Assembly (NCBI GenBank): GCA_019828545.1
Contig: JACVRA010000117.1
Span: 1 to 64,000, forward strand
Direction of reading: 5' to 3'
DNA: 64,000 bases
Source: Paracamarosporium sp. OC-R06-R3
Taxonomy: Eukaryota; Ascomycota; Dothideomycetes; Pleosporales; Didymosphaeriaceae
Shown in pieces: positions 1-12,104 of this stretch; positions within the stretch are counted from its first letter, which is position 1, and each line of letters starts with the position of its first letter. Position numbers and translations under genes: made by a program. The notes below the pieces were generated by a model that had not been told where the DNA came from, did no database searches, and saw nothing but the letters and a program-made list of their open reading frames with translations.

Positions 1-803
1 TTTGTCCCTACACCTCTTAATCGTCCACCGTAGTCGCGCTTACTAAACTAGGTTAGTCCACTCTGTGACGTACTTCCTCCTATAGTAGTGTACATTGTGT
101 AAGTGCCTTTTTGCTACCTTCTATAAGGTTTCTTACCCAATTAAAGTCGGATTCCAGTCAAGTCATGACATTACACTATAAATACTCCACACTCCACGGT
201 CTGACATTTTTCGCACTTGCAGACCCTGAACGATGGCAATGTGCGTTTTCTGGCCTGCTAGCTGTCTCAAATACAATAGACGGTTTCGTGTCGGATGGCA
301 CATACTATTGAGCAGCGACCTCTACTTTAAACCTCCAAATGCTAACCTTCTAAGCGACCTTTCGCTGAATCTCTGCTGAGTATCAATGTTTGCCCCAAGA
401 TAACCGTCGTCTTCGACTTTGGCATCAGTCGCACCCTTGAAAAGATGTCAAAGTGGTTTTACGCCCCGCAGTTCACTGTTGATATTGAAAACAGTAGGCT
501 GAAAAGCTTCCGATTTTTCCCGAAAGAACAACCAATAACCACTCTAAAGATCCCATGCCTGCATCTCGGAGGACCAAAGGTGTGCCCGGCTCAGAGCGGG
601 CGTAAAGAAGCAAGTCCACATAGTAGTTGCAGTAAGCATATGTTTATATCAATTTTTATTAACAAATCTATACTCCGCGTGTAATTCAGATGCTAGCCCT
701 TCGACGAAGGGTGCACAAAGATTTTTACCCTATTTTATTACCTAACGCGATCACCATCGTCGTTCTGCTTGTTATGACTATCTCTTCGACCTTACTCTGA
801 AAG
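1..803. other. Left-edge stretch without a supported gene
   Basis: Only short open frames of 66-79 codons occur here, with no recognisable domain, no splice pattern joining them and no signal peptide. It lies downstream of the 3' end of the FAD monooxygenase. I see no tRNA, transposon end or clear repeat. Confidence 0.5.
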
Positions 804-2174
804 TTACTCCACTATCTCCTCTCCTAAGTCCCCAAACCATGACCACTTTTCTGGCAATTTCCCACTATCCTTATACTTCGTCGCTTCCTCAGCCTGGTCC
901 ACAACGTCATACCCATAGAAAAACTCCCTAATCGGCGGACTCCAAGGACCCAGCCCTTTCGGCCAGTCTACCAAATGGCCTCGGTAAAACTGTCTAATCT
1001 CATCCGTCTTCTTAGCCACCTGGTCCATAGTCAACCAAGGATTCGTACTACTAAGAATCTGCGTCGTCGCGCTCCTCGGCAATCTGAGCTGTTGATACAA
1101 ACTCAGTCTCTTTGTGAGTTCAGCAGAGTCAGACGGAAAGGTCTGAGAGTCGAAAAAGATTTCCAGCACGGCAGCATCTTCGAGGGCGGAACAGCCGCCT
1201 TGAGCGTGCGTTGGTAACATGTGGTGTATTACGTCTCCGATACATACGACCTTGCCGCGGAATATGCGGGTAGAAGGCGGTCGCTGCGCCACGGTGTATA
1301 CCTTCATCTGCTTCGCCGTCATCGGAATATGCCTCACTGCCTCGTGGCAGCCTTCCAGCGCCTCCAGGACCTTTTCGTGCGTAGTGTTTGCGTTCCAGTC
1401 CATTTTCTCCCGCTCCTCTGGCCGTGTGTCGTGAAACACGGCGCAATTGAGTAGTGCCCCGCCTCGGCAAGGATACGTGACCATCATGATGCCGGTCTTA
1501 GGCTGGGAGAACGTGCAGAAGCCGGCACCCTGATTATTCCACAATTTGAATGCATCGGGATGCTCCAGAACTTTGTCGAAAGGAGCCAGCCAGCGATATA
1601 CAGATTTGCCGATCTTGTGCGTGGGTATGTCTTCGCCGGCGATTTGGGAGAGAAACGGACAATGGCATCCATCGGCTAGGATCCATAAGTCCTTTGATAC
1701 CGTTTCTCCGCCTTGTATCGTGATGATGCCCTGTTCAGGTTCGACATTTACAACCTGCGCGCCCAGTTTTATTGATGCACCAATATTCTCAGCCAGCTCT
1801 CGTAGCCCGGAATGCAGATCTACGCGATGATACGCACACATCCTATCCCCAAATCTTTGCTCCACGCCTTGAAAATTTTCCCTGTCCATGACACTCAAAT
1901 CCTGGGCGTTGACAAGCCTGAATTGTTTGAAGTCAACGGGCCGCGCCTTGTCGAAGTCGAAGCCCCAGCGCCGCAGAATGCGATTCGCGTTCGGCGTGAG
2001 CAAGATAGCAGCACCAGTCTCCGTCTTAAAGCTGCTCTTTTCGAAGATCTCGACTTCATGGCCTGCGCGACGGAGCGCGATCGCGGCGCCTAAGCCAGCA
2101 ATGCCTGCGCCCACAATGCCGATGTTCATTCCCTTCTTCCTGCAGTCCATTCCGTTCGTTTCGTTTGCTGCCAT
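804..2174 (-). CDS. FAD-dependent monooxygenase (salicylate hydroxylase-like, group A)
   Basis: This is a single-exon, 456-residue flavoprotein of the PHBH/salicylate 1-monooxygenase family, which uses NAD(P)H and O2 to hydroxylate small, often aromatic, acids. The N-terminal Rossmann motif GIVGAGIAGLG (about residues 18-28) binds the ADP part of FAD. A DG motif appears in LWILADGCHC (about 165-175), and the GD motif in VVCIGDVIHHMLPTHAQGG (about 310-330) contacts the FAD ribityl chain. Length matches the family (400-460). I used the most upstream ATG; the internal Met that begins MNIGIVGAG is an equally good start and would remove 16 residues. No signal peptide is evident. It has no metabolic partner next to it, so the substrate cannot be inferred. 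Related sequences include kynurenine- and zeaxanthin-type hydroxylases. Confidence 0.85.
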   Translation of the reverse strand: MAANETNGMDCRKKGMNIGIVGAGIAGLGAAIALRRAGHEVEIFEKSSFKTETGAAILLTPNANRILRRWGFDFDKARPVDFKQFRLVNAQDLSVMDRENFQGVEQRFGDRMCAYHRVDLHSGLRELAENIGASIKLGAQVVNVEPEQGIITIQGGETVSKDLWILADGCHCPFLSQIAGEDIPTHKIGKSVYRWLAPFDKVLEHPDAFKLWNNQGAGFCTFSQPKTGIMMVTYPCRGGALLNCAVFHDTRPEEREKMDWNANTTHEKVLEALEGCHEAVRHIPMTAKQMKVYTVAQRPPSTRIFRGKVVCIGDVIHHMLPTHAQGGCSALEDAAVLEIFFDSQTFPSDSAELTKRLSLYQQLRLPRSATTQILSSTNPWLTMDQVAKKTDEIRQFYRGHLVDWPKGLGPWSPPIREFFYGYDVVDQAEEATKYKDSGKLPEKWSWFGDLGEEIVE

Positions 2175-3104
2175 GTTCTACGCTTGGAGCTCGTGCAATC
2201 GAAGTATGAGTGTGGATCGACGCCTTGTTCGGATTTCCTCACGGCAGGATGCATCACACATGAATACAGTGACGTTTTGCAATCCCTAGATGGGCCAAGC
2301 ACCTATCGTCCACTAGCTCTCTATCGTCCTACAGATCCACTTCTAGGCTCCTTGCTGTTTTCGCATTGGCCCTATCTTCCCTGGTCCACCCCGGGATGGA
2401 ACACTCTACGGTATGGCGTTTGCACACACTTGGTATAGAGGATACACTAGCTACCTATACGTTTAAACTGCTTACACCGCACTTGTTCGCTTGAGCGTAC
2501 TCCACAAGACCAAGATTTATCGGGCCCCGGGATATGCGCATCAGGAAACGAGGGCATTGACTATGTCTGAGGACCGCACCGCTCAATATCAATGTACAAA
2601 ATCGAACGCGCGGGTCGGCCATGTGATTGTAGAGCATCGAATGGGGACAGGTACTACGTGGTGGCATGGATCGGGTAAAGACGGACAGACTAAAGTATTC
2701 CTTGATAATGAGCAAAGTGGACCCGCAGTATAAGCACACCAAGTTCAATCATACAGATACATCCAATGACTGAAACTTCACATGGCATTGTCCTCTTATA
2801 TAAATAGAAGAACGACACCCTCAATAATTCGTACAAGTGGTCCGTACAATCCCTTAGAATGAACATAGATCTTGGGTATCAATCAATAGGAAACCTCCAC
2901 TAAACGCCATATTTCACTCCGCAAATGTGCATAACGCCGCTTGTGGTTCCAATTCCACCTAAGAATGAAGCACTTAGCTTCGACCAACGCTTTTAAACTA
3001 TGCCGATGTAAACGCCGCTGCTGTTTGGCCGAAATTGAAGCTGACCTAACCATACTCTTGATGCATAATGTGCCTAGTGGAAGCAGTGCACTGCATGTCA
3101 TTGT
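2175..3104. other. Intergenic region, monooxygenase to NSE4
   Basis: It contains only short unsupported open frames on both strands. It must hold the monooxygenase promoter (right next to 2174, transcribed leftward) and the 3' end of NSE4. No recognisable repeat or RNA gene was seen. Confidence 0.5.
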
Positions 3105-4821
3105 TTAGCTGTACCAACCGCCTGCTGTGACATTCGTCTCTTCAGGGGCACGGTGCGGAATCAGAGGTTCCTTGATGTCGAATGCTTCTATCAAGGTCTG
3201 CCAGGTAGCATAATCGATGGAAAATATAGCCTGACGCTTTTCCACATTCTGTTCGCGCTGTTGAGCGAGGGTACGAGGCGCTTGAGGGGCTGTGACGGGT
3301 TAGTGATGAGCAACGAAAGCTAGTGTAGGAGACATACCTAGTAATGGAAGGCCGTCGGCATCGGTTCCTACCTTGGCTGCGCCCTCGCGTATCAAAAAGC
3401 TGATATAGAAAAGATTCTCAACGGTTTGTCCAAATGAAGTAGGGTTGATGGCAAAGTCGAATAAGGATACTGCCGGCTCCTCGTTTTGGTCTAGGCAGAT
3501 GCGATAACGCCTCAAGACTGCATCTTCGTCTTCTTCAGTTTGGTCGTTTTCGGCCATTTCAATCGCTTTTTCGATGTGCCCTGATAATTGCGCCTTTATT
3601 GCCCTGACTTGATGGGTCAGACTGGAGTTCTCGTTCCTCTGAATCTCGTCTAATTTGATTTCCTGTGGTCGTGTAGCAGGTCCTAGCGGTTGTCGTTGTG
3701 ATCGTGCGCGGCGCGTCGTAGTTCGGACGCGCTTCTGGACGGAGAGTGGCCCGAGTAAGAAACTTGATAGAGGAGGACGCTTGTTGGACGGGAAACACGC
3801 GTGCCTCCCTAAATATGCCCAGTCGAGCCCTTCGCCGTCACCCTCTTCGTCGTCATCTTCATCGCGTTGCGCTTGTCGGGGCCCTCGAGAGCTGGGTTGC
3901 GCATCCTCGTCCACACCAGGCGGTCTTCCCTCCTTCATAAAGAATATGCATCTTGATACAAACTGATCCAGATCGACCCCGATCCCATGATTGCTTTGGT
4001 CCACGCCATTCTTGAGCTGTTTCGATGATAGGTCGGTCACCGACGTGAGAAAGTGAGAATCCAGCACGGCATCTGCAGTCATCCGCACCTTGCTAAACAC
4101 GCGCCCTGCTTGTGGGATGAGCTCACTCAACCGATTACTGCCGGTCTTGATGTATTCATCGCGGTTGTCTAGTAGCGTTAGCGTCGGTCGGCACATTCGT
4201 AGCGGATAGGTTACCTTCGACCTCACGCTGCAGAGTGCGATAGCTTGAGCGGATCTGTCGGCGCTTTTCGGGATTTTGTTGTGGATTGTAGTATCGCAGT
4301 GCCGGATCGTCGTCGTCTTCCTCGTTGATCTCATCGTCTGGTGTAGGCAAACCCGAGTCTGATTCATCTTCCTCTGCGTCCTCGAGCCCGGCGTCACTTG
4401 GTGTGGGCAAACCCTGTTCAAAACCACCTTCTTCTTCCGCGTCGTTGTCGTCTTCTTCGTCCGGGCCATCTTCGTATATGCCCACATCTTCACCTAAACC
4501 TCTATGCAAATCGGACCCGTGTGTTCGCTGGCGCTTGTTCGGGTTCGTAGTTGGAACGGAGTCCGGAGTGGGCAGGCGCTGTGTGCGTGGATGTGCCATT
4601 GATTTTCTTTTACTTCGCGGCTGCGGCGTATGTTGGCGTGATTCCGGCATGTCGTTCTCCTTGTCTGAGCTCTGTGACAGCGCAGGACTCATAACAGGAT
4701 ATGACGACAGTCGCGCTGTGGCACCGCGCCCCGCAGGGGTTGGATCGCGGTAGAGGGTGTCGACGGTGCTTGCGCGGGTGGCGGTGGGCGTGGCAGAAGT
4801 TTGCGTGTTGAGACGCGCCAT
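3105..4821 (-). CDS. NSE4: SMC5-SMC6 complex kleisin subunit Nse4
   Basis: Nse4 is the kleisin that bridges the SMC5 and SMC6 heads in the DNA-repair SMC5/6 complex. My model has three exons (4215-4821, 3338-4168, 3105-3289) joined by introns of 46 and 48 bases, giving 540 residues. The first 170 residues are low-complexity, basic then acidic (DEEDDND, EEDDDD), with a proline-directed TPDS motif. The kleisin N-terminal helix region starts at SSYRTLQREVED and continues NRDEYIKTGSNRLSEL across intron 1. The C-terminal Nse4 domain carries NPTSFGQTVENLFYISFLIR, the family's most conserved block, and continues after intron 2 to a natural end at GGWYS. Both junctions keep the family sequence intact, which supports the splices. 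The gene is divergent from VPS34 with 365 bases between the start codons. Confidence 0.9.
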
Positions 4822-5186
4822 TGTTTGGGGGCGCGCCGGACGGGAGGTTGCGGGCGGGTCGGACGGAAGGTTGCAGCGTCGCCGCGTTGCTGGGCAGGTT
4901 GAGGAGTGAAAGACGCGGCGAGCCGTCGAGCGCGGCTAGCGTGATTTGCAACGGGGAGGAGCGGCCTGGGGCGCATATGCCAAGCAACCCCCACGTGCTA
5001 CCGTCTCGCGTAGGCGGCGGTCGGGCGCGAGTGGCTTGTGACTTTGGAACGTTCACCGTCCTACATGGCGCGATAGCTCCATAGACAGATAGCTACATGG
5101 CCTTCCTGCCCGCCTTGGAGAATCCACTCAGGTCGCTCGACCCATCTTCATGCGGACCATAGCTCACGTCCACCTCCCCGCTGGCG
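4822..5186. promoter_or_regulatory. Bidirectional promoter region NSE4 / VPS34
   Basis: This 365-base, GC-rich interval lies between the two divergent start codons, so it must contain both promoters and 5' leaders. I see no clear TATA box on either strand, which is usual for fungal housekeeping genes. Its role is inferred from position only. Confidence 0.5.
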
Positions 5187-7948
5187 ATGGAAGCTTTCCA
5201 CTTTGCGACCACAACCGACCTCTCTGAGCTGTCGGTACATGTGAAGATGTGAGTCCTGTTCCGCCCTATCACCTGGCGGGCAAATGCTGAAGCGAACAGT
5301 GACCGACTGGACGGCCACCAGAAGCCAATTCCCTACTCAGTACTGCTCAAGAGACCGGACTTGAGACATCGCGCGTCAAACATCAAGTAAGAGGAGCCTG
5401 CTTCGAAACGAGTCTTTGGCTGACATGGATCAGCCCCCACTCTGAGCTGTACGTCACCGCTCAGATATGGGCAGACAGCAAACCTCTCACCGTCGAGGTC
5501 CAAACCGCATACAAGTCGTTTAAGAACGCGCGAATATGGAGCGAGTGGCTGTCGCTGCCTATCACGTATGCGAACCTTCCCGTATCCGCTCAGATCGCCA
5601 TAACCGTGTGGGATCTGTCGCCAGCTGAAGACAAGGATTCAGACCAGCACGCGATTCCTTTCGGAGGGACTACGATACCCTTGTTCGACAAAGACAACAC
5701 TCTGCAGAAGGGCCGCCAGCGCTGTAGGTTATATCGCTTCAAGGCTGCAGATGGACTGTCAAACTCTACTACACCGTGGGTAATACCACCAGCGCGCAAG
5801 GGGAGGAATGATGCGCCGCAGGAACACACCGTCGACGAGCAGATCGCCGAGATGCAAAGACTCGAGGAAGCATTGAAAAAGCAGGAGATGGGAGACATCC
5901 CAGAAAACCCTTGGCTTGATAAACTGGTCTTTCGCAAGATGGAGAAGATCAAAGACAAAGCCATCGAAGCGGAGCATGCGGCCATGAACCGCCGCAAGAC
6001 GCAGTCCAATGGAATCAATGGACACGGTGTAGAGGATGCTGAGGATGATCTTTTCTATCTGGATATCGAGCTTCCGCGATTCGACCATTCCATCATCTTC
6101 ACTGACATAGAGTATCCACCACCCCCAATTTCCGATATTAAGCTAGCTTCCGACTCCGATATACGAGAAGTGTCCTTCGGTCCCGGAATCGGTAACGATG
6201 ATGCAGATGCTGGCCGTCTCATTCGCATCTATGATCCCGAGATTGGACGAAGGGCCAACCCCGCAGAAGACAAGCATCGCGAGCTGATGCGTAGCCAACA
6301 GACCGACTCCCTGGACCGTGATAGGAAGCCTAATGTTCACGTTCGCGATAAGCTGTTTGCTCTACTGAACAGGGGTCCGCTCGACGAAATCACCACACAG
6401 GAACGCGACGAGATTTGGACGTTCCGCTACTTTTTGTCCACCCAGAAACGCGCTTTGACGAAATTTGTCAAGTGCGTGAACTGGCACAACGAACGCGAAG
6501 CACGACAAGCTGCCCCCATGTTGGGAAAATGGGCGGAGATCGATGTCGATGACGCGTTGGAGCTGCTGGGCCCACAGTTCGATCACCCGGTCGTGCGTAG
6601 CTACGCTGTCGAACGCCTTAAGAAAGCTGATGACGAAGAATTACAACTCTATCTCCTGCAACTGGTACAGGCTCTTAAGTATGAGGCCGCTGGTGACGGT
6701 GACGACTCTTCGCTAGCCCGCTTCCTCGTTACGCGCGCAGCAAACAGCCTTGCGTTGGGTAATTTCCTCTTCTGGTACTTGATAGTTGAAGTTAGCGACA
6801 GCAGCAGTGACCAAGCGCCCGAGCATCGCGAACTATTTGCAAAGGTTGAGTACGATTTCATGACCGAACTCGAAAAAACACCTGAAGGTGCAGAAATACG
6901 CAAGACATTCCGGCGCCAGGTTGAACTTCTCACAGTGCTTGCGCAACTATCAAAAGAGGTGCGTTACGGGGGCGGTGATCGTCCAGCCAAAATCGCGCGT
7001 CTCAAGAAAGCACTTGCAGACCCGAAGAACGATCTCATCAACTTTGACCCCCTACCTCTTCCGCTCGATCCATCAGTAATGATAAACGGCATCTATCCTG
7101 ATGACTGCAACGTGCTAAAGTCATCTCTTCTCCCGATCGTCCTAAACTTCAGGACCACAGCCAACACGCAGTATCCGATCATCTTCAAAACCGGTGATGA
7201 CCTTAGACAAGATCAGCTCGTGATCCAGATAATTACGTTGATGGATCAACTATTGAAGAAGGAAAACCTAGATCTGAAGCTCACTCCTTATCGCATCCTA
7301 GCCACCTCCGCCTCCACTGGAGCATTCCAGTTCATACCCTCAATGGCCCTCGCCGCCGCCCTTCAAAAGCACAAAGGCAGCCTTCTCTCGTACCTCCGGG
7401 CTAATAATCCGGATGACGTTGCACCCCTTGGCGTCCGCAAAGAAGCAATGGATACGTACATCAAGTCCTGTGCCGGCTACAGTGTTATAACCTACCTCCT
7501 CGGCGTTGGCGACCGCCACCTCGACAACCTTCTCATCTCCCCCTCTGGCGCCTTCTTCCACGTTGACTTTGGGTACATACTAGGCCGAGACCCCAAGCCA
7601 TACGCCCCGCAGATGAAAATTGCGCCGCAGATGATTGAGGGCATGGGCGGTCCCGAGCATCCTAATTACCTCGTCTTCAAAGAGTACTGCTTTACGGCAT
7701 GGTCTACGCTTCGGAAATCAAGCAACCTCATCTTGAACCTGTTCGCTTTGATGAAAGAGGCCAATATCCCGGACATCAAAGTGGAACGAGAGGGTAGTGT
7801 AAGAAAAGTCGAACAACGAATGTGGCTGAGCAAGAGTGAAGGCGAGGCCGGGAGGGAATTCGAGAAACTCATCGAGGAAAGTGTCACAGATCGATTGGCG
7901 GGGGCTATTGACCTTGCGCACGATTGGATTCAGTGGTTGAAGAAGTAA
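5187..7948 (+). CDS. VPS34: Phosphatidylinositol 3-kinase Vps34 (class III)
   Basis: Vps34 makes PI3P from phosphatidylinositol for vacuolar sorting and autophagy, in complexes with Vps15 and Vps30/Atg6. My model has exons 5187-5248, 5300-5386 and 5434-7948 (introns 51 and 47 bases), giving 887 residues; the yeast protein is 875. The first two exons encode the start of the C2 domain (LDGHQKPIPYSVLLKRPDL). The helical accessory domain follows at about residues 290-470 (DEIWTFRYFLSTQKRALTKF). The lipid kinase domain spans about 590-885. The P-loop-like lysine lies in IIFKTGDDLRQDQL, the catalytic loop is GDRHLDNLL (about 741-749), and the metal-binding DFG is in HVDFGYILGRDPKP (about 760). The ending AHDWIQWLKK is the membrane-contacting C-terminal helix. 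All key kinase residues are present. Confidence 0.96.
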
Positions 7949-9116
7949 GGCTCTTAGTATTACTCGATATGTTTAGGAGTCCAGACGTGAAGATGAAGCA
8001 TTTTTTTTGGCGTTTGAGACCGGGAGACTGGTCGCATTACAGTATAGAAGGATGGCTGGGCTTGTGATCCTGTAAACAAGGAAGGGGTCATATATGCATG
8101 GAATAACGTGTTGTATCCTAGCATGACATAACTCCAAATGAGGCACTTTGTTGTGTATTGTTGTAGTCTGGGGTATTAGTTTTCGGTGGTCGAGTAGGAA
8201 AGAAGTAGCCAAGGCTAGCATAGCAGTGCGTAGAATATGTTCGCTCTGATTTGACATGATACAAAACACGAAATCATATACCAATAATGTTCAGCAATAG
8301 GAAGCTGCAGCGTATCGCTATTACCTAGCCTTCTTCAAAAATTGGAGAATGCATGCATGATTAAAAACAGTCCCGAAGCAGTATAAGCACACGCTAAATT
8401 CTATAATAGCTAAAGAGAAAATGGTATGCATCATCAATACAATGAATCATGGTCAACGTTGTGCCTCGTGCTCGCCGAAGCCAATACCGCTTCGAGATGA
8501 ACTGAGCAGTAAGGCTTGTGCGTGGGCCTTTCATCGAAATAGGATAATGATTCGTAAAGTTATGACATCACATTAAGAGGAGGCATAGTGCGGTATCGTT
8601 GGCATTACACTCATTCATCAAATAAACTTGAAAGTGAAGCTGCGTATCGCAAGAAAATAGGAAAACGCGATGCGCACTGTGACGATGCTGCACCGGCTAA
8701 ACCTCCAAAGAAGCACCTGGCCGCCCGACACCACAGCAACCCGACAAAAGCCATGGATGAAGCCGAGGTCGATCGAGCAACTCGGGTCCAACCCACATTG
8801 CATCACCTCAGAAGATTCCAGTAATTCTCTCAAACACACACAAAAAAAGGACCCCAGAGAAAGTGGACGTCGAAGCAAGTTAACCGTCAATATATTTGCA
8901 TTATGCGTTAGAAATTAAGTATCAAGGAATGACCTGGTAAAGATGCAGGCAGCGCAAACTCCACCGCTATGCTGTTCATCTCGTGACCTGACCGACTGAC
9001 CGGCCGGCCCAATAAATACTACTACCCCTGCTCGTCTTTCTCCGCTTTTACCTCCTAGCTCCTCCGAGTCCCCGGGAAATGTCGTAAGGATCGTGAATCG
9101 GGTTGAGGCGTTTTGT
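7949..9116. other. Convergent intergenic region, VPS34 / cerato-platanin
   Basis: This holds two 3' ends facing each other. A 78-codon frame on the + strand near 8588 lacks an ATG and any domain, and the overlapping minus frames are equally featureless. The A+T content rises around 8280-8450. I see nothing else. Confidence 0.5.
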
Positions 9117-9649
9117 TTACAGACCGCACTTGTTCAGCGCGACCTGGGCGTACTGGGCATCTACGCGGCCGAGCTGGGTGGCTTGGTTGTTGGTGAGGGC
9201 ATCGAGACCCTTCTTGTTGATGTTGAAGCCGGCAGCGGTGTGGTCGATGGCGAGGACGTAGATGGTCTTGCCGTTGTAGGTCAAGCTGTAGCAGGTTCCG
9301 CACTGCGAGGTGATGTTAGTGATGGAGGCATCGTGCGAATTGGAAGGGAGACGCACCTGAGGAGAGTTCCAGCCAGCAACGCCTTGGTAGCCACCGTAGT
9401 AGGGTGTCTTGATGTTTCCTTGCGTCGACCATCCGTACTTGGTGATCAGACCATTTGCGCCGTCGGAGCAGGAAACGGCCGTCAGAGAGCGACCAGTGTC
9501 ATCGTATCCGGTATCATATGAGACTATATGGTGGTCAGTAGCAGTTCTGACGTATTTCTGGAGTATCTCAAGGCAGACGGACCAGTGATGGCGGAAGTGA
9601 GCGAGGCAAAGCCAAGGGCAACAGCAGAAACGGCAGTGGAGAACTTCAT
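9117..9649 (-). CDS. Cerato-platanin family secreted protein (SnodProt/Snod1-type)
   Basis: Cerato-platanins are small secreted, expansin-like proteins that bind chitin oligomers, sit in or leave the fungal wall, and are often sensed by plants. My model has three exons (9583-9649, 9357-9523, 9117-9302) with introns of 59 and 54 bases, giving 139 residues, the normal family size. An N-terminal hydrophobic signal ([20 protein letters not shown]) precedes the mature start near [11 protein letters not shown], a family hallmark. The four conserved cysteines are in AVSCSDG, CGTCYSL and the ending NKCGL, enough for the two expected disulfides. The joins VSYDT and NSPQ/CGTC both recreate conserved family blocks, so the splices are reliable. 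A TATAAA lies about 146 bases upstream with a CT-rich leader, suggesting strong expression. Confidence 0.94.
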
Positions 9650-9794
9650 GGTGTTGATGGAGTATGAGTTGTTATGAAGTGTTTGGAATGTTTATTCACG
9701 CGGAACAAGAGTGTTGGAGTTGTTGGAAGAGATGTAGGTGGTTTGAGTTGAGAGCTGATGAGATGAGGTTTCTTCACTGGAATCTACCGTCTAC

Positions 9795-9800
9795 TTTATA
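9795..9800 (-). promoter_or_regulatory. TATA box of the cerato-platanin gene
   Basis: TATAAA on the minus strand, about 146 bases upstream of the start codon. A pyrimidine/CAA-rich leader follows it, typical of highly expressed fungal secreted-protein genes. No experimental start site is known. Confidence 0.5.
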
Positions 9801-11306
9801 GTCAGGTGTCGTACGCCGTGCTCCAGCACCTATTGCGCTGGCAACAATCATCAATAGATCAATAGACGCGATAGCAAGGGTCCACCGTGGCGATAGAGCA
9901 TTCTTTCGATGGGCCTAACCCGAAAACAGATGTAGTGGGCAGTGCAGGTGACCACGTCTGGTGGCATTCGGAAGCTAAGGGATGCGAGTGAGCTCATAGC
10001 TTGCGGAGCAGCTGTTGGCAGTACGAGAGATCGCTGTCATACTCGTGATTATTTTTGGGCTGGTGTACCGTGACCCGCTAGTCTATCATCCTTTTTGTGG
10101 AGTAGGCGAGGAAAAGGTCCGAGGCTAGCGGCCGGTTACATCGGCGGAGCCTCAATGGGCAACCTGCGACAGCGATCAATAAAAGTTGCCCTGTGTCTAG
10201 GACGGTTGCAGGCCATTGCTGGGGCTTGCATTGAGACATATGGATTGTCAATATCGCACGGTCAAGGTAGCATGCGGAGCTCGTCGGAAGCGTACAGCGT
10301 ATAGCCGTCTATAGCGGTTGTCATGCGGTCAGCGACTGAGGTACATTCCAGCGTTCTCTAGCAACAACATTGGCATCCATATAGGTCGAGATATGTTTTA
10401 GGTGGTTGCTCAAGTCGCAGTTCGCAGGTTCTGGCTTCCATCGCACCGCAGTAGCGCCGCAGCTGAACTTCAGCTTCACCACTGCAAACACGTTTTCCTC
10501 GTTCATGGGTCGCTTCTACTGCTGGCCAGCACAAAGTTACGCGGTGTCAAGCACCTTCGAAATCGCTCACTTTGATCTGCGCTAGAACCGTGAAGGTGAC
10601 GATGCATGCGCTGACGGCACAGCCGCAAGAGGAAATCGGAGGCGGCTGTGTCGCAACGAGCGGTGCCATCCGGACGGCGATCATATGGCTAACAAAATAG
10701 TCTGCGCGGTGCGATGAAGGATGAGGAGCGCCTGAAGGAAGTGAAGATGACGGTGCGTGGAAAAAAGTTGCGAGAAGCACTGATGTGGCCCTCGGCACGG
10801 CACTGTCTAACCGCCAGCTCGCAGTCTAGAAGGGCTCTAAGACCAAAGAAACATCTTGACGAAACCTGATAACAGCCGTTAAACCCGTCTGCACCCCAGA
10901 CGCCCATATGAGCCTGTCAACGAGCCTGTCACAGCGAACGGAAAGTTAGCAGAGGGTGCCTCCCGTCTAATTCGGTCCGTGCGCAGCCTCAACTCTGTCT
11001 CACATCCTCGCCTCAGGTTTCATCCCCTACACAGAAACACCAAAAGGCGCCAAAGACAAGCCTTTTCGATTAAAGCGTTCTCGCTTCAAACGCCCACTCT
11101 CGTGCTCTAGCCATTGCACAGGGTACCGTCAAGCCTCGGTGGCTGGAATCCCAGCGCCTGTGGCGGACTGGCCCAATCACAGTTCCCCAGGCTTCCGCAT
11201 ATAGGTATGAGGCGCTGAAAATGCGACGCGTGAAGTCGCAGAGGTGTTCCGTCACGTCTCCCAGCAACAAGTTGTACTTCCCAGCGGCTGTTTCAATTTA
11301 CCGTCG

Positions 11307-11313
11307 TATATAA
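11307..11313 (+). promoter_or_regulatory. TATA box of the cupredoxin gene
   Basis: TATATAA lies about 166 bases upstream of the ATG and is followed by a long CT-rich leader (about 11335-11478). The arrangement matches a strong fungal promoter. Confidence 0.45.
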
Positions 11314-11478
11314 CGGCCTCAAATGCCCTCAGGTTTGAGTTTCTTCCCTCAGGCAGGTCCAGGATTTCATTTCCAGTACTATTCGACTCCAAGTATCTCA
11401 CTTCGTTTCTCTAAACCCACTTAATACCCATCTTGATTACCTAGACGAGCTAGTCTCTCCCCTTCACAACCAATCATA

Positions 11479-12104
11479 ATGCGTTTCTCACTCTTCGCCG
11501 CCACCGCCGCCCTTGCCGGCTCCGCTGTTGCTGTCGAGCATACCGTCGTTGTCGGAAACGGTACGCTGACATTCGAGCCCGCCAACCTTACCGCTGCCGA
11601 GGGTGACACCGTCATCTTCAAGTTCTGGCCTAAGAGTCACTCGGTTGCTCAAGCTGCCTTCGCCTCGCCCTGCGAGCCTTTGCAGGATGGTTTCTGGTCA
11701 GGTTTCGTTCCCAGCGAGAAGGGTGCGGCACAGACCACCTTCATGGTTAACATCACCAATGCCTCACAACCGCTCTGGTACTACTGCTCTCGTGGCAACC
11801 ACTGCCAGGAAGGTATGGTCGGCGTGATCAACCCACCGTAAGTCTACTCAGCCCATAATCTTTCGTCCAAGACTAACAAGCGCACAGTGCCAGCGGCCAG
11901 AGGACCCTCAAGGCTTTCACGGAAGCCGCAGCTAACGCGACCAACAACACCTCGCCTGTCACTACAGCCGGAGTCGGAGGAATGCTCATGAACGGTACTA
12001 CCATGAACGGCACAACCGATACCGGTGCTGCTTCTATGCTCTCCGCGAGCAGCAGCGCCATCTTCACCGTGGCCATCGGAATGGTCGCTTCCTTCTTGCT
12101 ATGA
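11479..12104 (+). CDS. Secreted cupredoxin, probably GPI-anchored
   Basis: This is a small extracellular blue-copper-like protein of the fungal cupredoxin/serine-rich family. Exons 11479-11837 and 11888-12104, joined by a 50-base intron, give 191 residues. A signal peptide covers about residues 1-18 (MRFSLFAATAALAGSAVA). The single cupredoxin domain (about 20-120) shows a full set of type-1 copper ligands: His in KSHSVAQ, Cys in WYYCSRG, His in GNHCQ, and Met in EGMVG. A Ser/Thr/Asn-rich stretch follows, and then a terminal hydrophobic segment (IFTVAIGMVASFLL), which is what a GPI-attachment signal looks like; SASSSA just before it could supply the omega site. The substrate and role are unknown; wall-linked copper binding or electron transfer is the family expectation. 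Confidence 0.92.

Larger units (their letters stand above)
9650..11478. other. Divergent intergenic region, cerato-platanin / cupredoxin
   Basis: These 1.8 kb separate two divergently transcribed secreted-protein genes, so both promoters lie here (TATA elements at 9795 and 11307). The open frames in the middle are all under 85 codons and have no family match that I recognise. No repeat or RNA gene was seen. Confidence 0.5.

Noticed and set aside
8588..8918. Small open frames between VPS34 and the cerato-platanin gene
   Set aside because: No ATG at the start of the better frame, no domain, and overlapping frames on the other strand are equally open.
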